Source: Gammaproteobacteria bacterium
GTDB taxonomy: Bacteria > Pseudomonadota > Gammaproteobacteria > Steroidobacterales > Foliamicaceae
Length of the DNA stretch: 64,000 bases
Direction: 5' to 3'
Assembly (NCBI GenBank): GCA_009845905.1
Contig: VXYS01000004.1
Coordinates: 586,548 to 650,547, forward strand
Below, piece after piece: positions 18,714 through 26,178 of the stretch (within the stretch, counting starts at the first letter, position 1; the number at the start of each line of letters is the position of its first letter). The translations under genes and the position numbers were made by a program. The notes beneath the pieces were generated by a model, which saw nothing but the letters and a program-made list of their open reading frames with translations, searched no databases and was not told where the DNA came from.

Positions 18714-19639
18714 GAAAAATCGTCCCAGTTGCGCTCCTCCCCGGCCAGGCGCGTCAGCAGACCGCACATGTCCTCCGGCAATGGAGCTTCGAAATTGCAC
18801 TCCCGATCCGTCGCGGGATGCCTTGTTCCAAGCCGGCCGGCATGCAGCGCCGGACGGCCGAACCCGTCCCTGCTGCGGGAATACAGCGAGTCCCCGGCCA
18901 GCGGATACCCGACGTGAGCCAGGTGCGCACGTATCTGGTGCGTGCGCCCCGTCTCCAGGCGAACCGCGACAAGCGCGTTCGCGGGAAAACGCTCAAGAAC
19001 GCGGTAGTGGGTGACGGCGCTGCGCCCGCCCGGACGAACCGCCACGCGCAGCCGGTCGCGGGGGTGGCGTCCCAGCGGCTGGTCTATGGTCCCGCCGGCC
19101 ACCGGACAACCCCGGGTCACCGCCCGGTACTCGCGGCGAATCCGCCTTTCCTGCAGGTCCCCGGTAAGCCGCTGGTGGGCGGCGGCGGTGCGGGCCACGA
19201 TCAGCAGCCCGGTCGTGCCCGCATCCAGCCGGTGCACCAGTCCGAAGCGCGGCACGGCCTCGAGTTCCGGGAACCGGTGCAGCAAACCGTTCTGCAGCGT
19301 ACCGCCGGGATTCCCGGCGCCGGGGTGCACGACCAGCCCGGCCGGCTTGTTCACCACGATCAGGTCCCGGTCGGCATGGACCACGTCGAATTCCACGAAC
19401 TCCGGCTCCACCGATCCCGCCGCGGCCAACTCCCCGCGGATCTCGTATTCCTGTCCCGCATGCACCGGCGAGCGGGGCCTCAGGGAATCGCCGCTTTCCT
19501 CCGTAACCTGACCGCGCTCTATCCAGGCCTTGATCAGGCTGCGCGAATAATCCGGCAACAGCCTGGCGAGCGCCGCGTCCAGCCGCCTCCCCGCGAGACT
19601 CTCGGGGATCACGACCCGTTCTTGCACCCGGCGCTTCAT
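18701..19639 (-). CDS. rluD: 23S rRNA pseudouridine synthase RluD
   Basis: RluD makes pseudouridines 1911, 1915 and 1917 in helix 69 of 23S rRNA. An N-terminal S4 domain (AGRRLDAALARLLPDYSRSL) precedes the catalytic domain with the active Asp in HRLDAGTTGLLIVART. The start at 19639 (MKRRVQERVVIPE) gives 312 residues, close to E. coli (326), and leaves a 116-base divergent gap to bamD. The bamD/rluD-pgeF-clpB divergence is the same as in E. coli, supporting RluD over RluC. Confidence 0.94.
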   Translation of the reverse strand: MKRRVQERVVIPESLAGRRLDAALARLLPDYSRSLIKAWIERGQVTEESGDSLRPRSPVHAGQEYEIRGELAAAGSVEPEFVEFDVVHADRDLIVVNKPAGLVVHPGAGNPGGTLQNGLLHRFPELEAVPRFGLVHRLDAGTTGLLIVARTAAAHQRLTGDLQERRIRREYRAVTRGCPVAGGTIDQPLGRHPRDRLRVAVRPGGRSAVTHYRVLERFPANALVAVRLETGRTHQIRAHLAHVGYPLAGDSLYSRSRDGFGRPALHAGRLGTRHPATDRECNFEAPLPEDMCGLLTRLAGEERNWDDFSWSG

Positions 19640-19755
19640 CGAACCACGCTCCGCATGCCCCGCATCTTCGCAGAAAAAGGCCGGGGCTGACATGCTGCTG
19701 GGGCGCTCGTTATACTGCACGCTTGTTCGTACCGCGATAGTTCTTGCGCACCGAA

Positions 19756-20544
19756 ATGATCACAACTCGCAACCTCGCCGGGATTCTGCTCGTGGCGGCG
19801 GCCTGTGCCGCGCTGGCCGGTTGCGGTCGCGGCGACGAGCGCGACGAGTTGTCGGCGGCCAACGTGCTCTACGAACGCGGGCATGCGGCGCTGGAAGGCG
19901 GCGACTTCCGCAAGGCCCTGCGTTTCCTCGGCACACTCAAGGCGCGCTTTCCGTTCAACCCGCAAACGCGCCAGGCGCAACTGGAGATCATCTACTGCCA
20001 CTATCGGCTGAACGATCAGGACAGCGCGGTGGAGGCGGCGCGCGAGTTCGAGCGCGAGAACCCGCGCCATCCGAACGTCGATTACGCCATCTACATGCGC
20101 GGCCTGGCCCTTTTTGCGCGCCAGCCCGGACGCTTCGGACGCCTGTTCCGGATCGACTACTCCCGGCGTCCCGTCCTGAGCGCCGGCGAATCGTTCGACG
20201 CCTTCACGCAATTGACGACGCGATATCCCGACAGCGAATACGCCGCGGACGCCCGGCGCCGCATGGTTTACCTGCGCAACCGCATGGCCCGATACGAGAA
20301 TCATGTCGCCGACTATTACCTCCGCCGGGGAGCCTGGATCGCGGCCGCGAACCGCGCGCGGTTCGCGATCGACAACTACCATGGCTCGCCCGAAATCGCC
20401 GGTTCGCTCAAGATCCTGGTCAAGGCGTACCGGAGGATCGGGCTGGATGAGCTGGCGACGGACGCCGAGCAGATGCTCGCCACGAACTTTCCGGGCGAGC
20501 AGGTCGATGACGAGCAGCGGCGGCGGCGCTTTTTCTTCTTTTAG
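19756..20544 (+). CDS. bamD: Outer membrane assembly lipoprotein BamD
   Basis: BamD is the essential TPR lipoprotein of the BAM complex that inserts beta-barrel proteins. A lipoprotein signal peptide ends in LAGC with lipidated Cys23. TPR-like helices follow (residues 30-250), including the family segment ALRFLGTLKARFPFNPQTRQAQLEI-like region with the conserved Phe-Pro. The ATG at 19756 is preferred over an in-frame TTG at 19744. The protein is 262 residues with a basic and Phe-rich end (RRRRFFFF). It is divergent from rluD, as in E. coli, and convergent with the next gene. Confidence 0.95.
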   Translation: MITTRNLAGILLVAAACAALAGCGRGDERDELSAANVLYERGHAALEGGDFRKALRFLGTLKARFPFNPQTRQAQLEIIYCHYRLNDQDSAVEAAREFERENPRHPNVDYAIYMRGLALFARQPGRFGRLFRIDYSRRPVLSAGESFDAFTQLTTRYPDSEYAADARRRMVYLRNRMARYENHVADYYLRRGAWIAAANRARFAIDNYHGSPEIAGSLKILVKAYRRIGLDELATDAEQMLATNFPGEQVDDEQRRRRFFFF

Positions 20545-20597
20545 CGTAAGGAAGGGGTCCCGCCTTCGTGGAGGGCGAGACGCCCTCATCCCTATGT
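20545..20597. repeat. Convergent junction holding palindromic repeat copy C (20571-20587)
   Basis: The 53-base gap between convergent bamD and an orphan gene contains GAGGGCGAGACGCCCTC at 20571-20587 (7-bp arms around AGA). The sequence to its left, GTCCCGCCTTCGTG, matches the same flank of copy B inside mutS. The palindrome could fold in either transcript, but there is no U-tract. Confidence 0.7.
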
Positions 20598-21284
20598 TCA
20601 GTCGTCCAACGGTATCAGCGCGGCGATCCGCTTGATGCGTCCCTGCTTGCCCGGCGGGCCCAGCGTGATGCACGCCGCGGTCGGGCGCTCGATTTCATAC
20701 TCGCCGACCGAATAACGCGCGTAGCGGCGGCGCATCACGTCTTCGCACAGCAGCAGCCGGTACTCGCGTTCCAGGTGGCTGAAGCGCACCCGCACAACGT
20801 GCTCGTCGGACACCGGGCGCCGCGTCACGTCCACGATGTAGCGGTCGAGTTCGATCAGTACCAGCGACGAATCCAGTTCCATGGCCTCCGGCGCCAGCAC
20901 GCGGTCGTAGGAACCGGCCTTGGTCGAGGTCTTGTCCGACCACAACTCCAGGGGCGAAGAGCACAGATCGCCCAGGAGCTCCCGGGGGTAGGTTCCGACC
21001 TTGCGCCAGCGAGGGCGCTCGGCGACAAGAAGATTCTCGTTCTGCGGAGGCTTTGGCGCAGCGGCTTCGACAGGCGCCATGAAAATATCCAGCGGGCGGG
21101 CCGGGGACTTGTTGCGGTAACGCACGGCGTTGAGCGACAACGCTCGCCCCTTTCCCGCGCCATGAAGACGCGCCCAGGAGCCCAGTATTTCGCCGTCGAA
21201 ATGCATCGCGGCCACCCGGAAGCCGCCTTCGGCTTCGTAGCGCGCAAGGCAGAGAAATTGCTTTATTTCCAACGCAGATCCCAA
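20598..21284 (-). CDS. Hypothetical protein downstream of rluC
   Basis: I do not recognise this 228-residue product. It shows no signal peptide and no membrane segment; it is rich in charged residues and beta-type patterns, with segments such as AMHFDGEILGSWARLHG near the N-terminus, SYDRVLAPEAMELDSSLVLIEL in the middle (residues about 124-145 include SSLVLIELDRYIVDVTRR) and RIKRIAALIPLDD at the end. The start is uncertain: TTG codons at 21284 and 21272 are available, and the first ATG is at 21206 (MHFDGEI). It begins 12 bases after rluC and is probably co-transcribed with it. Codon use looks normal for the window. Confidence 0.65.
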   Translation of the reverse strand: MGSALEIKQFLCLARYEAEGGFRVAAMHFDGEILGSWARLHGAGKGRALSLNAVRYRNKSPARPLDIFMAPVEAAAPKPPQNENLLVAERPRWRKVGTYPRELLGDLCSSPLELWSDKTSTKAGSYDRVLAPEAMELDSSLVLIELDRYIVDVTRRPVSDEHVVRVRFSHLEREYRLLLCEDVMRRRYARYSVGEYEIERPTAACITLGPPGKQGRIKRIAALIPLDD

Positions 21285-21296
21285 AAGCGCGGCATT

Positions 21297-22280
21297 TTAT
21301 GTTTTTCGGGCCGGCGCGCCAAACTCCGGGGGACCGAGGCGCGCCAGAACGGTACGCAGCTCGTCCGGCATGGGCGCATGCAGGCGCACTGTCCGCAAGG
21401 TGAGCGGATGACGCAATTCCAGCCCGGATGCATGCAAAAACAGCCGCTTGAGGCCGAGTGACCGATCGGGCCCGCTCCGGGTCTGGCCGTAGCGGTCGTC
21501 GCCGAGCACCGGGTGGCCGATGGCGGCGGCGTGAACGCGGATCTGGTGGGTGCGACCCGTAACCGGCACGGCGCGCACCAGCGTGGCCTCCCGCCACTCC
21601 TGGCGAGGCATGAACCGGGTCTGCGCCGGCTGGCCCGACCCTGCCCGGACCCTCCGCTCGGAACCCGTGCTGTGCGATCGGTCCAGGGGCAGGTCAATCC
21701 GGCGCTCCCTGCCCTTCAGACGCCCGGCCAGCAGGGCGATATAGGTCTTGCGGACCTCGTTCGCGCGAAAAGCCCTGTGCAGGGCGTGCAGGGCACGGGG
21801 TTTCCTGGCCAGCAGCAGGCAGCCGCTGGTCCCCCGGTCCAGCCGGTGCGCCAATTGCAGAAAGCCATCGCGGGGGCGGGCGGCGCGGAGCAACTCAACC
21901 GCCCCGAGGTTGACGGATCCCCCCGCGTGCACGGCCAGCCCGGCCGGTTTGTCAAGAACCAGAAGACCCTCGTCCTCGTACAGCACGCGCTGCTCTATCC
22001 ACCGCGCCCGCGACGCCACGGGCGGCGGGGGCCGCCGCTGAAGAAACGGCGGCAGTCGAACCTCGTCGCCCGCGCGCAGGCGGTGGCCCGAGGACTTCCG
22101 GCCCCGGTTCACCCGCACCTCGCCGCGCCGTATCATCCGATGCACCCGCGCCAGTCGCATGCGCTTGAGGCGTCCCGCCAGAAAGTTGTCCAGGCGCCGT
22201 CCGGCATCGTCTCCGGAAACGATAAGAACGTTGTCTTTTATCGGCAAATGGCGATGCCCCCAGGGTATTAGGCCATGCAT
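21297..22280 (-). CDS. rluC: 23S rRNA pseudouridine synthase RluC
   Basis: RluC modifies positions 955, 2504 and 2580 of 23S rRNA. A 327-residue protein with an N-terminal S4 domain (DAGRRLDNFLAGRLKRM) and the RluA-family catalytic loop HRLDRGTSGCLLLARK. Orientation divergent from rne is the same as in E. coli and many gammaproteobacteria, which favours RluC over other RluA-family members. Start is taken at the ATG at 22280; an alternative a few codons inside cannot be excluded. Confidence 0.92.
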   Translation of the reverse strand: MHGLIPWGHRHLPIKDNVLIVSGDDAGRRLDNFLAGRLKRMRLARVHRMIRRGEVRVNRGRKSSGHRLRAGDEVRLPPFLQRRPPPPVASRARWIEQRVLYEDEGLLVLDKPAGLAVHAGGSVNLGAVELLRAARPRDGFLQLAHRLDRGTSGCLLLARKPRALHALHRAFRANEVRKTYIALLAGRLKGRERRIDLPLDRSHSTGSERRVRAGSGQPAQTRFMPRQEWREATLVRAVPVTGRTHQIRVHAAAIGHPVLGDDRYGQTRSGPDRSLGLKRLFLHASGLELRHPLTLRTVRLHAPMPDELRTVLARLGPPEFGAPARKT

Positions 22281-22551
22281 GGCCGGATGGCGGGCCGTGC
22301 TATATTATGCGTCGGCGCTGCTGACACGCGCCCGCGCAAACGTTTGCGCAATCGGCAGGACTGACCTGCCGGACCTGTTTCCCATTGCGGCGGAGGAACG
22401 CCGGTCTTTCCGGATGAATTTCAAGGACCCGAACGTGCACCTGACGTTTTCCTGATGAATTACCTCTACATGCTCTGCTGCCTGCGCCCCCAAGGGTGGG
22501 CGCCGGGCACGGCTGCGGCGTGGCTCCGCCCGAACACGGACGAGATTCACA
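22281..22551 (+). promoter_or_regulatory. rne promoter and long 5' leader
   Basis: The 271-base gap between divergent rluC and rne has an AT-rich TATATTATG at 22301-22309 usable as a -10, which would leave a 5' leader of about 240 nt. The leader contains a clear hairpin, GCGCCC (22484-22489) with GGGCGC (22498-22503). In E. coli the rne leader is about 360 nt and folds into hairpins through which RNase E autoregulates its mRNA; a similar role here is inference. No other gene is seen in this gap. Confidence 0.45.
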
Positions 22552-24570
22552 ATGAAAAGAATGCTTGTAAACGCCACCCAGCACGAAGAGGTGCGCGTTG
22601 CCCTGGTCGATGGGCAAGAACTCTATGACCTTGCCATCGAACACAGGGAAAAGGAAGAAAAGAAGGGCAATATCTACAAGGGGCGCATCGCGCGCATAGA
22701 ACCCAGCCTCGAGGCTGCCTTTGTGGATTTCGGCGCGGAGCGCCACGGGTTTCTCCCTCTGGAAGACATATCCCGCGAGTACTTCCTGCGTACTCCGGAG
22801 CCCGGCAAGCCGCTGAACATCGCCGAGCTGGTGGACGAAGGCCAGCAGCTCGTGGTGCAGGTGGAGAAAGACGAGAGGGACAACAAGGGCGCGGCCCTCA
22901 GCACCCACGTTTCGCTGGCCGGCCGCTACCTGGTGCTGAACGCCAATAATCCGCGCGGCGGCGGCGTATCCCGCCAGGTGCGCGGCGAGGATCGCCAGGC
23001 CGTGCAGCAGAGGCTCGGGAAGCTCAATATTCCCAAGGGGATGAGCGTCATCATCCGCACTCAGGGGCATGATCGGAGCACCGAGGAACTGCAGTGGGAC
23101 CTCGACAACCAGTTGCGGATCTGGGAGGCCATCAAGCTGGCCGTGCTGGATCGTGACGGCCCGTTCCTGGTGGTGCAGGAATCCAGCGTGATCCTGCGGG
23201 CGGTGCGCGACTACCTGTCCGACTCCATCGGCGAGGTCGTGGTGGACGACGACGAGGCCTACGAGAGCATTCGCAGCTTCATGAAGCACACCATGCCGCA
23301 CTTCCTCAACCGGCTGCGGCGCCATGAAGGCGACGGCCCCCTGTTCAACCGCTACCAGATCGAGAGCCAGATCGACTCGGCGTACCGGCGCCGGGTAAAC
23401 CTGCCTTCCGGCGGCCAGATCATCATCGACCAGCCGGAGGCGGGCATCTGCGTAGACGTCAACTCCGCGCGCGCCACGTCCGCCGACGATATCGAACAGA
23501 CCGCGCTGCAGACCAACCTCGAGGCCGCGGACCAGATCGCCCGCCAATGCCGCATCCGCGATCTGTCGGGACTCATCATGATCGACTTCATCGACATGCG
23601 TTCCTCCGGCGCCAACCGACAAGTGGAGGAACGGCTGCGCCAGGCCACGCGCAACGAACCGGCGAGAATCCAGATCGGGCAGATTTCGCGCTTCGGCATC
23701 CTCGAAATGTCGCGCCAGCGCCTGCGCACTTCGCTGGTCGACGCGACCCACGAGACCTGCCCAAGGTGCGGCGGCACCGGGCGAATCCGGGGCGTGGAGT
23801 CGCTTGGGCTGCACGTCCTGCGGATGATCAGCGAGGAAGCGGGCAAGGAACGCACTTCCAAGGTAGTCGCCGAGTTACCCCTGGTTGTCGCGAATTTCCT
23901 GCTTAACGAAAAGCGGTCCGTGCTCTCGCAGATCGAGGACGTGTTCAAGGTCAGCGTGGTGCTGGTGGCCAACTCCGCCATGGAGACACCGGAATTCGCG
24001 TTGCGCCGTGTTCGGGGCAAGGACGAAGACGAAGACACGCCGAGTTACGAAATGACGACGGTGAAGGCGCCGCCGCCTGCGCTGCTGACGCCCAGCAGCC
24101 CCAAGCCGCCCGAGAAACCGGCCGTGGAACGAACGCTGCCGGATACCGCGCCACCGGAGCGCAAGGCCAGGGCCGCGAAAAAGCAAAAGGACAGGAAGAA
24201 GCCGAAGGCGGGTTTCTTCGCGCGGCTCTTCGGTCTGGACAAGAAGAAGAAGAAAAAAGCGGACGCCGGGAAAAAGAGGCAAAAGTCCCACCCGCCCAAA
24301 CGGACGCGTTCCAGGCATCCATCGAAGGGCAAAAGCGGCGGCAGGGGAAGAAAACCGGGCGACTCCAGGAAAAAAGGCGGGCAAAGGCCTAAAGCGGAGT
24401 CCCGGCCCAAGGGCCAGCAGAAGCAGAATAAGGGAGACGGCAAGGCAAAAGCCCAGCCGACACCGGCTGCGGCAAAGAAGGATGGCGAAGGACCAGGCGG
24501 TCAGGCACCGCGCCGCAGACGGCGCAGGCGGCGCAGAAGGCCGGCGGCGGACGCGCAGCCGCCCTCCTGA
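22552..24570 (+). CDS. rne: Ribonuclease E (short C-terminal region)
   Basis: RNase E is the main endoribonuclease for mRNA decay and rRNA/tRNA processing. The N-terminal catalytic half is intact: S1 domain (about residues 37-120), catalytic Asp302 (CVDVNSAR) and Asp345 (LIMIDFIDM), and the Zn-link CPRCGGTG with Cys403 and Cys406, all one residue off E. coli numbering. The protein is only 672 residues against 1061 in E. coli. After about residue 500 it becomes a low-complexity Lys/Arg/Pro tail ending in a run of arginines. This tail may bind RNA, but I see none of the longer scaffold region that holds the E. coli degradosome. It is divergent from rluC. Confidence 0.94.
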   Translation: MKRMLVNATQHEEVRVALVDGQELYDLAIEHREKEEKKGNIYKGRIARIEPSLEAAFVDFGAERHGFLPLEDISREYFLRTPEPGKPLNIAELVDEGQQLVVQVEKDERDNKGAALSTHVSLAGRYLVLNANNPRGGGVSRQVRGEDRQAVQQRLGKLNIPKGMSVIIRTQGHDRSTEELQWDLDNQLRIWEAIKLAVLDRDGPFLVVQESSVILRAVRDYLSDSIGEVVVDDDEAYESIRSFMKHTMPHFLNRLRRHEGDGPLFNRYQIESQIDSAYRRRVNLPSGGQIIIDQPEAGICVDVNSARATSADDIEQTALQTNLEAADQIARQCRIRDLSGLIMIDFIDMRSSGANRQVEERLRQATRNEPARIQIGQISRFGILEMSRQRLRTSLVDATHETCPRCGGTGRIRGVESLGLHVLRMISEEAGKERTSKVVAELPLVVANFLLNEKRSVLSQIEDVFKVSVVLVANSAMETPEFALRRVRGKDEDEDTPSYEMTTVKAPPPALLTPSSPKPPEKPAVERTLPDTAPPERKARAAKKQKDRKKPKAGFFARLFGLDKKKKKKADAGKKRQKSHPPKRTRSRHPSKGKSGGRGRKPGDSRKKGGQRPKAESRPKGQQKQNKGDGKAKAQPTPAAAKKDGEGPGGQAPRRRRRRRRRRPAADAQPPS

Positions 24571-24603
24571 TCAGGCGCTCAGCGGGAAAGCGTTCCCGGG
24601 GAA
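24571..24603 (+). repeat. Repeat 3, copy 1, directly after rne stop
   Basis: The 33 bases after the rne stop resemble 49172-49206 after dksA: both read TCAGGCGCT, then AGCG, AAAGCG and TCCCGGGG with small gaps. This copy contains a CGGGAA/TTCCCG hairpin. Significance is uncertain because the match is short and GC-rich. Confidence 0.4.
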
Positions 24604-24701
24604 GCCTTCCTCATGCCCAACCTTTTGGGGAGCGTTGGAGCAGGGACAGCGAGAATCGAGCCAGGATGGCTTCTCCCCAAAAGGTTGGGCATGAGGAAGG
24701 C
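24604..24701. repeat. Inverted-repeat element with conserved core, copy 1
   Basis: Perfect 29-bp inverted arms at 24604-24632 and 24673-24701 (left arm begins GCCTTCCTCATGCCCAACC) enclose a 40-bp core at 24633-24672, beginning CGTTGGAGCAGGGACAGCGA and ending CGAGCCAGGATGGCTT. The core recurs at 38798-38840 in the opposite orientation, but with completely different arms. The element lies in the convergent junction between rne and the next gene and would form a very stable hairpin on either strand. Confidence 0.85.
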
Positions 24702-24722
24702 GAGGTACGGCAGAGCCCGTCT

Positions 24723-24741
24723 CGAGGGCGAGACGCCCTCG
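24723..24741. repeat. Palindromic repeat copy D
   Basis: CGAGGGCGAGACGCCCTCG, 8-bp arms around AGA, 10 bases before the convergent gene's stop codon. Its flanks (CAGAGCCCGTCT on the left, TTCCCAGG on the right) resemble those of copy A in recX. Confidence 0.75.
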
Positions 24742-24751
24742 TTCCCAGGCC

Positions 24752-25387
24752 CTAGTCGACTTCGGCGGTCAGCCAGCCGTCGGGCTGCCAGTGCGAAACG
24801 CGCATCTCCACGCCTATGGCTTCGGCGTATCCGAGCAGCCGCGGCCGGGTCCAGTTCTCGTGAATCCACTCCTCGGTCAGATCGAACTGTCCGATCCTGT
24901 GAGTGGCTGCAAGCACGCGGGCGAACGGTGAGCGCCAGCGGCGCATTCCGGGACCGGACTCCGTTTCCAGGCACAACTGGTAGTGGCAGGCCGTGCGGTC
25001 AAAGATGCCGATCAGGGCAATCTCGGCTTGCCCGGACTTCTCGACCAGACCCTTCATGATGTTGGTCAGCGGCTTCATCGTCCTGATGTCGTGGGCCACG
25101 TATTCTTCCATCAATCCGTGGTCCTTGGCGAACTGCATGGCCTGAAGCCGCGCCTTGATCAGGGCGTCGTTGATTTCGTGCGCGTAGGGTTTCGTGTTCT
25201 TGAGGGTCTTGAGCACCACCGCCATAGACTTTCCGAATTCCTCCTCACGGCCTTCGACGCCGGTTTCGACGCCGGTCCAGGCTTGCGGCGGAGGACCGCC
25301 CGCTACTCCGGGCGGAGGCCCGCCGGCGGCCGCAGGCCGGGCGCCGGGCAGGGTTGCGGTTTCTTTGCGCAATGCTTGAACGCTCAT
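24752..25387 (-). CDS. Hypothetical soluble protein with Pro/Gly-rich N-terminus
   Basis: I do not recognise this 211-residue product. The start at 25387 (MSVQALRKETATL) follows a plausible ribosome-binding region; a longer open frame upstream reads through low-quality codons. Residues about 15-45 are rich in Pro, Gly and Ala and probably disordered; the rest (from GREEEFGKSMAVVLKTLKN) looks like a compact alpha/beta domain, with segments YVAHDIRTMKPLTNIMKGL, GQAEIALIGIFDRTACHYQL and a Trp-rich end (EEWIHENWTRPRLLGYAEA). No signal peptide or membrane segment. It is 38 bases upstream of nothing it obviously belongs with: kdsB lies upstream of it on the same strand, so it may be a trailing gene of the lpxK-kdsB operon. 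Confidence 0.68.
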   Translation of the reverse strand: MSVQALRKETATLPGARPAAAGGPPPGVAGGPPPQAWTGVETGVEGREEEFGKSMAVVLKTLKNTKPYAHEINDALIKARLQAMQFAKDHGLMEEYVAHDIRTMKPLTNIMKGLVEKSGQAEIALIGIFDRTACHYQLCLETESGPGMRRWRSPFARVLAATHRIGQFDLTEEWIHENWTRPRLLGYAEAIGVEMRVSHWQPDGWLTAEVD

Positions 25388-25425
25388 GGAATCCCTCGCT
25401 GGGTGGTTGGTGGCAGGGGAAAATA

Positions 25426-26163
25426 TTATACGGAGCGCAGGATCCGTTCCACTTTGCGCACGTCTTCGGGCGTGTCCACTTCCGGTCCCGGCGGCGGGTC
25501 CACGACTTCCACGCCTATGCTCATGCCGAGCCACAGGGCCCGAAGCTGCTCCAGGCCCTCGCTGAGTTCCGGCTCGCAGGGTGGCTCGGCCGTAAGCCGC
25601 CGGAGAACGCGAACGCGGTAGGCGTACAGGCCGGTATGACGCAGAAAGCGGGGATCGCCGGCCCTGGCCGGGTGGCTGCCGGGAATCGGCGCGCGGCTGA
25701 AATACAGGGCCCTTCCGGCCGCATTCAGAACCACCTTGACCACATTGGGGTTGGCGGCCTCGTCAGCGTCGGGCAGCGGCGAAGCCAGCGTGGCCAGATC
25801 GTCGTGAAGCGCCCTGGCGACCACGGCGCGAATATGCGCGGGATCAACCAGCGGCGCATCGCCCTGGAGGTTGACGACCACGTCGTCAGGCCCGAACCCG
25901 AGTTGCTCGGCCACCTCCGCCACCCGGTCCGATCCCGAGGCGTGATCATCACGGGTCAGACAGGCCCGGCCGCCGAAATTTTCCACGCAGGAGGCCACAC
26001 GCTCATCGTCGGTGGCGACCACGACGGTTTTCGCCCCGCCCTCGCCGGCACGGCGCCACACGTGCTCGACCAGGGACCGGCCCGCCAGCGGTGTCAGGGG
26101 CTTGCCGGGCAAGCGGGCGGACGCGTAACGCGCGGGAATGACGATATGAAAGACGGCTGTCAT
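25426..26163 (-). CDS. kdsB: 3-deoxy-manno-octulosonate cytidylyltransferase (CMP-Kdo synthetase)
   Basis: KdsB activates Kdo as CMP-Kdo for transfer to lipid A. The 245-residue protein starts with the nucleotide-binding VIPARYASARLPGKPL, and has the conserved VVVATDDERV, VVNLQGDAPLV and the RFLRHTGLYAYR segments. Length agrees with E. coli (248). It follows lpxK by 15 bases in the standard msbA-lpxK-kdsB order, so the genes for lipid A phosphorylation, flipping and Kdo activation are together. Confidence 0.96.
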   Translation of the reverse strand: MTAVFHIVIPARYASARLPGKPLTPLAGRSLVEHVWRRAGEGGAKTVVVATDDERVASCVENFGGRACLTRDDHASGSDRVAEVAEQLGFGPDDVVVNLQGDAPLVDPAHIRAVVARALHDDLATLASPLPDADEAANPNVVKVVLNAAGRALYFSRAPIPGSHPARAGDPRFLRHTGLYAYRVRVLRRLTAEPPCEPELSEGLEQLRALWLGMSIGVEVVDPPPGPEVDTPEDVRKVERILRSV

Positions 26164-26178
26164 CAGGGCCTGTTTACA

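Noticed and set aside
19691..20450. Plus-strand frame overlapping bamD in another phase.
   Set aside because: No motif; bamD has a lipobox and TPR pattern in its own frame.
24180..24560. Possible frameshift or junk at the rne 3' end because of Lys/Arg runs.
   Set aside because: The frame stays open to a proper stop and basic disordered tails are common in RNase E.
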